Positions 56,460 through 64,000 of a DNA stretch of 64,000 bases are shown piece after piece. This stretch comes from Hymenopellis radicata (Eukaryota > Basidiomycota > Agaricomycetes > Agaricales > Physalacriaceae). A program made the position numbers and the translations under genes. The notes below the pieces were generated by a model. The model saw only the letters and a list, made by a program, of their open reading frames with translations, searched no databases and was not told where the DNA came from. Every line of letters begins with the position of its first letter. Position 1 is the stretch's first letter. The stretch spans positions 1-64,000 of the forward strand of contig JADNRX010000116.1 of assembly GCA_015501595.1 (NCBI GenBank), given 5' to 3'.

Positions 56460-58759
56460 TTATAGGGCTCTGCTCAGTCCTTCAGAGCGCACATTCCAGC
56501 CATCGGAAGGAAATCCAGGCGACTCTTCTCCTCCGCTGCCATCCCAGCCACCTGCCATCATTCCAATCGCATACAGAAGCCCCCCAGAGCCCGGGAAATA
56601 CGGCGTAGGCACTCTCACTCCCCCTACCGGCATACCGACATCGTCGAATTGGAACAGCGGGTCCAAGAGCCAGTCAACCGCCTGCTCTGGATCTCCATTG
56701 CGAGCGGAGGACATTGCAAGCATTGGAAAGTCCCATCTGCGCGTGGTCAGTCCAATAAATATATAAGTAACCCGAACTCACCCCCAACAGTTAGTTAGAT
56801 TCCAATGCTCCACGACCTTATTTGCTGTCGCTTTAGCGATATCCAAATCCAGCCCCTGCGTCTCTGGAAGCCACCCATACAGCCCAACCAACGCTGGATG
56901 GTCATTCGTATATTCGGGGTCTGTCCAGAAATCATCCTCCAATCCTTCGTACACCTTGTACGTGCCGTTCTGAACGGGGAGCGGCGCCAGGTTCTCCTTG
57001 ACGAGAGTCCAATTCGCTGGAACGTTCGCGCCTAACTTCGTCATCCACTGCTCAGCATATTCGAGTCCCAGCCGCCAGTATGCTAGTTCGAAAGCGGGAT
57101 TTATGGTCACATTGGGGTGGGTGTCCTCGCTGACGACATACATGGGCGGGCCAAGATCAAAAACGTTAGTAGTTTCGTTCCACCATGCGAAGCTCGCCAT
57201 CCAATCCGCCGTCTCCTTGAGGACTTCTTGCCACTTTGTTAGGGTCTCTTCCGTAGGGTGCGCCCTATATTCGTATTGCGCAAATACAAACGGATGCGGC
57301 TGTTGCCAGATTAAAAGGTTGTTGATCTGCCCTGGTGAAGAGCGGCCAGACGGGTCGGTCATCTTGGGCCACCGAGCGCCGGCTGCCCAGCCCTGTTGAA
57401 TTTGTGCTCGGGCGATGGAGGAAGAGAGGAAAGAATTGTAGACTCCAGTCGAGCGATCCAGGAGATCCCAGTTGTTCCAGAGCGCCCAATGCGCCGCGTG
57501 CCAGAAGTACATCTCCATGTGAAACTTTCTGCCATCGACATTCATGATCATAAGGTCTTTGACGGGAGGAATGTCGCCACATACCCGTACTGGAGGACGA
57601 GTTTTAGGTTAGTTGGTCAATGCATGTTTTTCATTTGTGACTTACCCATCCATTGTTTACCAGTCCAGACTATTCTTGAATCATCAGTCACCGATGGCTT
57701 GCTAACCACAATTTGCATACCTCTTGTGGAGGCTTATCTCCAGCTTCATTCACCTGCATCAAGTACCGCGACTGGATGATTCTTCGTTGCAGCTCATTCG
57801 CACGAGTGTCGGTCGAACCAGTTACGACGTCCACAAATCCACTATTGCTCCAGTAATTCTCCCATGCCTGTCGCGATGACGCAGAGATTTTCCCGAAGCT
57901 TGGTGCATCAATTTGACTGGTTAGCCCGAAGGCTGTGGACAAGGAGAAGGTTGTGTCAGTACTGTTAGGCCGAACGGTATACCGATGGGCATCTGGGGAA
58001 TCTCTGTCGATTGTGAACGAGCTTCCATCTAGAGAGAAATAAAAGGTGGCATTATCGAGGACGTGCGTAATCTCGGCTTGCCCGCGTGTTGTCTGGAGTG
58101 TCGTCGTATGGTTCGCTGTCATATTCCACTTGCCGACAGTTGGTGCGCTGAACTTGGACGATCCATCGTTCCAGGGGAAATCAATGAAGAGACCCAGTTG
58201 TTGGGCCGCCAGGAGATCCGACTCGATTGAGATGCCTATGACATCGCGTTCTTGGTCGCACATCGTCTTCACCGTAACCGGCGTACCGTCGAAGGAGAAC
58301 CGGCTGGTGATGGTGCCCGTCCAGAGATCGAGGTCTTGGCCAGCCCCAGTTAGGTCACTCTCAGTGACGTTCAACGTCAGTCCCTCAGCCGACGAAAACA
58401 GCAGTCCCACTCTGCCTAGATTGACGCGGTTTGGGTTGGATATGAGCCACTGTTCAATCAACGGATCGCCGCCAAAGTCATATTGGACCGGACGACCGTG
58501 GTTATCCCAGCTTGCGCCCTTGTAATTTTCGACATCCGCTAATGTCTTGCCGGGGGCAAGGAGTCGTTCTTCCAGCCCCACGAGGACATGATGGCGAATG
58601 GGTAGAAGGTCTGTAGGCCTGTGATGTCGGCGCCGAAGGCGAAGTTGCCGTTACCGACTTGCATGGGCGTGGTGGGGTTGGACGCGTTTCGGGTGGGGTT
58701 GTACTGCGAGACGATGGCGCCAAGCGCATGCTGCGCCAGGAGGGCGATCAAGGCATCAT
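56460..58759 (-). CDS. Six-hairpin glycosidase-like secreted protein, frameshifts near the start
   Basis: Exons: about 58759-57721, 57669-57646, 57585-57589 (5 nt), 57528-56782, 56736-56460. Seen are YNPTRNASNPTTPMQVGNGN and FAFGADITGLQTFYPFAIMS, a beta-rich N-domain, then an alpha/alpha-barrel part (KFHMEMYFWHAAHWALW; GARWPKMTDPSGRSSPGQIN; LLIWQQPHPFVFA; AFELAYWRLGLEYAEQWM). This matches uncharacterised fungal six-hairpin glycoside hydrolases related in fold to GH65/GH95. A one-base gap in the C/G run at 58551-58556 separates NDSLP from PGKTLADVENYKG; with it the coding sum is a multiple of three (about 694 aa). A second missing base near 58753 would link ATGATG to the signal-like LIALLAQHALGAIVS. 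Confidence 0.8.
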
Positions 58760-59283
58760 AATGGTGTGGTGGATGCTTCGGAGTCGTTATATGTTCAGTG
58801 GCGGCCCGGATGGATAACGGACGCGCACTCGTGATGCTGCAGGTGGTTTCTCCGCGACTTCTCGCTTCTTTTTGGAGTCCTGGTATTCTATCACGTTACG
58901 GATGATATACGTCCGTCCGCACGCGGCGCGCTTGGCGCTGTTCAAAGAGCGGGAAGCTGCGATCACCTGACCTCGATGACTCATCGTTCGCTGACATGCG
59001 AAGTTTGAAATTGCAGCACGCGACACTCGGGTATTCGGGAAGTTTTTTAATTAAAAGGATGTGGCGTATCCCGTGCTGCTGGTCAGACATCAATTCAGTA
59101 CCCAGTACGCAGTCCATCCACTACTCCTGCGCTTTGCATTATTCAGCGCGACAATGAACGTCTTACGGAGAGCTGCCGGTACACATCCCGAGGTCACTCG
59201 TCTTACGCGTCCTTCCAGCTGCAGGTATGCTTGAGATCCGGTTCAGTTGCTTCTCACCACTGACGTCAGGCGGCTGGGTAGGG

Positions 59284-59291
59284 TATATAAG
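59284..59291 (+). promoter_or_regulatory. TATA box of the questin-oxidase-like gene
   Basis: TATATAAG, 44 bases upstream of the ATG at 59328. This favours 59328 (MTTVELFP) over the upstream in-frame ATG at 59307. Confidence 0.6.
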
Positions 59292-59327
59292 AGGGCATTG
59301 TATGGGATGGACGTCAGAACCAAAACC

Positions 59328-60955
59328 ATGACAACTGTCGAATTATTCCCTGCTCCCTCTCATGCGCCTTCGCTTCACGCTCCGGCGCGTCTTCCCGGCG
59401 CAGATGATGCGTCCACCAAGGCGCTCCTTGACGTGTTGAAGGATAACCACGAGAGGTGGCATATATTCTTCAACGATATGCGCTTTCATAAGTGAGACTT
59501 TCTTTACGGCTCATTGAACGACCTCTGATGCGGGTCTGTCCAGTCATGTGTCTCACCACGTTCTCGCCATTTGGGCATTAGGCGCGAATAAGGATCTCAT
59601 CGAGGCGGCCTATAAGCATGATGTCCCAATGCAAAAGCCCGCCATTCAACCTCCGGAAGCTATCACTGAATCGAATTTCAATGAACATCTTAGCGATGAA
59701 AAGTAGGTTCTCAGGATTATTTCGGAATCAACACACTGAACTGCTTGTGAAGATATTACGTCGCGTACGTTAATTTCTTTAAAGCACAACTCGCGGAGAA
59801 AGGCGTTTCGCAAGTACTTGAAGATTGGGTGTTTGCTCGCAATGCCAACATCGTCGATGGTGCGCCACAAGATAAGCAGCCTGCCATGCTCGCCCGGCTG
59901 CTGGACGGGCTCGTACACCCAATGATCCATACCGGGTATGGGTTGGAATTTGGCCTGCCAGGAATGGTCGTGGAAGGTATTTCATCTCGACATCACACGC
60001 ACACACATTAATAACTTATAAATAGGTCTCGCACAAGCTGCTGTGCATCGTGCGCTAGATGCTCCCTTCTTCCCTCCGGCGCTCTTTGAACCGGTGTCGA
60101 CGTTGGATACGTTGTCGTCAAAGATTGACACGGAGCTAGTCCTGGACGAACCGGCATCTCCTCACGTCAAACCCAAGAAGGAGGTGCACGTCTTCGATAT
60201 CATCGCTCGAATTCTCAAGGACGACAAGTTCAAAGCTCCACCCGATGCTGAGAATTTCTATACGGAGACCAAGGAAAGGCACTCTGCGACGATCGTTGAT
60301 TATGCGAATCAGTGGACGTTGAACCTTGATGAGCCTCATGATGTTCATCGCAAGATTGAGCAGCTGCAGTGGATGAACAGCTTGTTTTACGGCATCTCTG
60401 GATTTAACGCTAAAGAGAAGGAGTTTTTCGCTGATTTCTTCCTGTGCGTTTGTCTCCTCCTTTTGTAACCTTCCTTAATTATCGTTAGCATGCATCTTGT
60501 GACCTCGTCATTGTTCCTTCCGTCCTTTGTGGCGTACCTTACTCCGCCATCTCAAAAAATGCTTCTCAGAGGGTACCTCACGATCTCACTCGCATGGTGG
60601 ATCTCGCGCCGTCCGCGATCCTTCAACCTCAACGTTGCCAAGTTCTTTTCCGCCGACCCGACGATGCCCAAAGAACCCTCGTTCACCTTTGATCCGCCAA
60701 AGTGGGCTCTCGTTCCGGGCGCGACGTCTGGCCAACAGTGGTTTCCCGTTGTGCAGGACGCGCTGCTGCACCCCGATGACCATCTGTGCAAGATCAGCGG
60801 GCGTTTGTGCATTTTGCGGAGACGTATGGGACGCGGAAGGGCGGGGAGGAGGATTTTGCGGGGACGGAGTTGGAGGGTGCGGGTGTGGTTGATGGAGTTT
60901 GTTTATTAGGGCGGCGGGGTTGACGGCGAAGAATATGGGGAGGGATTGGGGATGA
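59328..60955 (+). CDS. Questin-oxidase-like protein (DUF4243), two 3' frameshifts
   Basis: Five exons (59328-59491, 59544-59702, 59753-59976, 60026-60443, 60489-60955). Family blocks: HNHVSHHVLAIWALGAN, KPAIQPPEAITESNFNEHLS, then DEKYYVAYVNFF, LVHPMIHTGYGLEFGLPGMV and HPDDHLCK. The family is named for an anthraquinone-ring-opening Baeyer-Villiger-type oxidase; in basidiomycetes the substrate is unknown. Near 60791-60797 the frame slips (AAGATCAGCGG where one more C restores the typical KIQRAFVHFAETYG). It slips again near 60897-60902 (GTTTG where GTTTTG restores VDGVLFIRAAGLTAKNMGRD). Both are one-base losses; with them the sum is 1,434 nt (477 aa), normal for the family. Confidence 0.8.
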
Positions 60956-61855
60956 CGAGGGGCTTGGGTGGGATCGTTGATTTGTGGTTGGTGAGGTTGA
61001 AATTTGAATCGCGTGTACATTATTCTTGAGCAATTGTAGCACGGTTTGTACAGACAAGATTCTGATGTCCTTTGAGGCGCTTGAGTTCAAACATTGCAAG
61101 TGTCGAAGGCTACGACTCGTAAGTCCATCGTTGTCACCATCCTCTAAACTCTCTACTCATCGTCTGATCAGTCTTGTCATCGACCTCATCTCGTATCGGG
61201 TGCGTCTTCTTCCTTTGACATGTTCATTGGCCGTCTGACCTTAGCGCTCTCGTTTCTCACTCGAGCCCCTCTTGCCTTTGATTGCTCTGTCTCACGGCGA
61301 CGCGGAGCTATCTCTTACCTTGGAAGGATCATCCCTCCAACCGCCATATGCACGACAAGCCCGACACGATCTTCATTGAGGTGGACATTATTTATGCTGC
61401 GGACGACGCGATCCGCCTGACTGGACTCCTTCGCGCGCGCCAAGACCGATACCTCAACCCATTTGGCGATATTTGACCACAGTCTGCAGGAAAAGGTTAG
61501 TTGAGATGCTCTCTAAGAACAGCGTCATTTCGGGTTTCGACGCCATTGATGGAGATCAGGATCTTGCGCCTCTCGGTGTTATTCTCAGAATTGGGAAAGT
61601 TGACGGGAACCATACAAGTTGGACATCGGTGACATAAGTAAATCATCAGACAGTGTGGACGAGCTCATGAAGACAACTGCAAGTATATCTACGGACATCC
61701 TGTTTTACGACTCATGTGAATATTGGAGAAGGTTCGTACCTTCCAATTTGTTTCGACCACTTCCAGGATTTGTATTTAGGAGCGCAGTTGCCTCTTGCCA
61801 CCATGCTTTTGGGTGATTGGGGGTGTTTCTGATGCGGTTTTGGGAGGGATGCTGG
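60956..61855. other. Gene-less stretch with a protein-like scrap
   Basis: A frame at about 61340-61476 reads KPDTIFIEVDIIYAADDAIR then LTGLLRARQDRY, and another near 61500-61600 reads MLSKNSVISGFDAIDGDQDL. They could be exons of a decayed gene, but I find no family or start. Confidence 0.3.
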
Positions 61856-62192
61856 TAGAGTTCCGCACCGTAACCGTATATGGTTACGGCCGCTACGGTG
61901 CCATACGGCAAAGACCCGTGCCGGACTCGTAACCGTACAACTGCGTCCAGGACCTCGTACGGTACGGTTACGGCTAAGCATTACGGTCATGATACGGGTG
62001 GTGAATCGCAGTTCAGGTGCATCCTGGGGACCGCATAGTGGTTCAGATAGGGCTGTTGCATCATTGGGAGGTGGCAGAAGGTGCGTCACATACCTCAGAA
62101 CTGCAGCGAGAGCTTGTCTTACGGGACGGTTACGGGTACCCGTACAAGCCGTAACCGTACGCCGTAGCATACGGTTATGGTGCGGAGCCCTA
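61856..62192. mobile_element. 337-bp MITE, hAT-like ends
   Basis: Left end TAGAGTTCCGCACCGTAACC; right end (reverse complement) TAGGGCTCCGCACCATAACC, continuing GTAT on both sides. Subterminal zones are full of GTAACCGTA/TACGGTTAC motifs on both strands. ATGCTGG flanks both sides (61849-61855 and 62197-62203), with a few extra bases at the right junction, so a 7-8 bp target duplication is likely. No coding capacity. Confidence 0.65.
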
Positions 62193-63224
62193 GATCATGC
62201 TGGGTTTACGGTGCTCAGAGCGAAAGTGCAGCGCAAGGGGTACGACTAAGTACATTGAATCCCACCATTACATAGATCTACTTGTAGACTATGTGTGAAA
62301 TGAATTTGTCCCACTCTTTATTGCACGAGATAGTACCTAAAGTACAATAGAGTATCCTAAGTACTTGAAGATGAGAAACACTATCAAGAACCCGATGCTT
62401 AGCAGTGAGCACGGAGTTGGTGAGAGACAAAGACGTGACTAAGTACAGCGAGGAATTCTCTTGTCGTTATTTTGTATTATAGGCCTATAAATCGACGTCG
62501 ACAGGAAAGGTTCGAGCCTCGCCGCTTGTCGGCCCATGCCCACTATATCTGGTACTCTAATCACTCTCAACTCAATGATGTTACAGCCGCTTTGGTGCCT
62601 CGTCAGGTGAAAGCCTACATAGCACGTTTTGGCTAGGTATACGGATGATTTAAAGCATCAGATATCTCGGCTCTTACATGGTACTGGTGAGCTGCAAGCT
62701 CGGGCCCATTACATCGGCGATTGTCCTAGACCCTTCATATGGATGCCGGTGGTGTGCGTTCCGCAGGTTTGGCAGATCCTGCTCAGCAACGTCAATTGCA
62801 GCCCTTTCAGCTTCCGGTATAGGCGGGTGTCTACCTAAGTGATGGCCTTGAAACGCGTGCATGTCGCATTGCTTCAAGTAATTATAAGTACTGTGGCGGG
62901 TTTCCGGAGAGGGCTGTCGACATATTTCCGTCTAATGGTCATCAGATCTGTTCAGTACTGTTTGCGTACTCTGTTACACGACCGATAGCTTGGAAGGCAG
63001 GCAGGCTGTCAGTGTACCTCACTACAGACAGTGACACCGGCACGAGGACCGCCGAGCGGAGATCAAAATGCGCATCTCAAAGTGGTAATCGAACTTGCCT
63101 CCGCCCATCATTAACCTCGCCTTATTACCGCGTTCTGGACAGGCGTTAGGCTCTCCAGACGTACAAATTACTCAGATTCGACGCTTGCTCGCGCTCAACC
63201 TCCTCGGCCGTGGTTACCGTCAGC
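62193..63224. other. Intergenic, nothing recognised
   Basis: No supported gene or repeat beyond the MITE border. Confidence 0.4.
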
Positions 63225-63232
63225 TATATATA
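63225..63232 (+). promoter_or_regulatory. TATA box of the F-box-like gene
   Basis: TATATATA, 126 bases upstream of the ATG at 63358. Confidence 0.45.
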
Positions 63233-63357
63233 CCCTTCTACTTGATTGACACTGCCCATCAAAATCTATCCTCGCCCGCCTCCCCGGGACCATCTTACTC
63301 TTTACAGACATTATATCTGCTCAAAAGTAGACTCCTCCTCTCACCCTGTCGAATACG

Positions 63358-64000
63358 ATGTCGGTACCCTCTCTGCTTGACACGTTTCCCGAAGAACTGC
63401 TCGAGCGGATTCTGTACTTTTGCGTCGTGGCAGCACCGGATCCTCAGGCGTCTCGCCCGTCCTGGCAGCCACAGCGCCGCCGCGCTTATACCCGTCTCAC
63501 ACCGCTACTCGTCTGCAAATCATTCTATCGCATTGCTCTCCCACATTACTACCACACTGTCCATTTGACGACACCCGAGCAGTCCTCATGTTTACGCACC
63601 CTTCTCAGGCGGCGTACGTATCTAGCGCGCAGCGTACGTAGGCTTGTCGTAACGTGCGTTGCCAGCGATACATCTCCTGCAATGCGGCTTTGCACTGGTC
63701 TGACGGCGTTGGACGTTACCCTTGACCCCTACGCCGATTCCGAGTCGTTTTGCGATACGCTGGAGACGCTGGAGAATATGACGTGCTTCACTTTGCGCAA
63801 GCAGCACAATATATACCTTACCATGCCGTCCGTACGGCGGTTCATGACACGAATAGCCGCGACTATAGCGGCTTGGCCCCGCCTAGTGAGTTTTCTCCCG
63901 TTTTCATTCAATCACTAAACTCAACTGTCTCTACAGGAAAGCGCGAATTTGGCGTTCCGCCTATCAGACGATGACGGTCCCGTGTCTGGAATTGCCCAAG
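63358..64000 (+). CDS. F-box-like protein, cut by window end
   Basis: Exon 1 is 63358-63885, the intron 63886-63936, and exon 2 starts at 63937 and runs off the window. The N-terminus SVPSLLDTFPEELLERILYF is an F-box-type start, followed by TRLTPLLVCKSFYRIALPHY, typical of the many F-box-like proteins of mushroom fungi, and leucine-rich segments (GLTALDVTLDPYADSESF). The F-box binds Skp1 in SCF ubiquitin ligases; the C-terminus would select targets. Only about 197 residues are visible. Confidence 0.7.

Noticed and set aside
1..64000. A defence island or other prokaryote-like system
   Set aside because: Intron-rich fungal genes throughout; no operons, ribosome binding sites or CRISPR arrays.

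Overview
The window looks like an Agaricomycete genome (Basidiomycota), probably a wood-decay fungus of the Polyporales. The evidence is: genes split by many 44-65 bp introns, an AA9 lytic polysaccharide monooxygenase, a questin-oxidase-like protein, a GPT2/SCT1-type acyltransferase, and above all several DUF6535 membrane proteins, a family expanded in mushroom-forming fungi. I saw no rRNA, tRNA or CRISPR array. All exon models come from reading the sequence and comparing paralogs within the window; none is confirmed by transcripts.

Layout. 1-7.5 kb: decayed DUF6535 pieces, an internally deleted intradiol dioxygenase and one nearly complete DUF6535 gene. 7.8-14 kb: three related RING-finger genes (one broken), a SET-domain gene and small remnants. 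14-19.5 kb: a pair of direct repeats flanks a Cys-rich secreted protein, a zinc-finger remnant and alcohol dehydrogenase (ADH) copy 1. 19.5-27.3 kb: a second DUF6535 gene and a glycerol-3-phosphate acyltransferase (GPAT) paralog broken by a hAT-type insertion. 28.4-31.1 kb: AA9 LPMO and a DUF4419 gene. 32.4-34.5 kb: a divergent, shattered DUF6535 gene. 37-45 kb: a fourth RING gene, a cyanase-N-domain-like mini protein, a VAMP7-like R-SNARE and an unknown 327-aa protein. 46-54 kb: ADH copy 2, a 119-aa unknown, the intact DUF6535 gene and the intact GPAT. 54.8-64 kb: PhzF-like isomerase, an 86-aa basic protein, a six-hairpin glycosidase, a questin-oxidase-like gene, a MITE and the start of an F-box-like gene.

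Three themes stand out. (1) Local duplication: ADH, GPAT, DUF6535 and RING genes each occur two or more times, with one copy usually better preserved. (2) Mobile DNA: a 2,027-bp hAT-like insertion with a perfect 8-bp target duplication sits inside a GPAT exon, and smaller inverted-repeat elements lie nearby. (3) About ten otherwise good gene models each miss single bases, nearly always in short homopolymers. Exon sums in several genes are off from a multiple of three by exactly the number of missing bases. This pattern fits residual long-read sequencing error at least as well as pseudogene decay. The genes do not form one obvious pathway; the window reads as an accessory, duplication-prone region with scattered housekeeping genes (VAMP7, GPAT).
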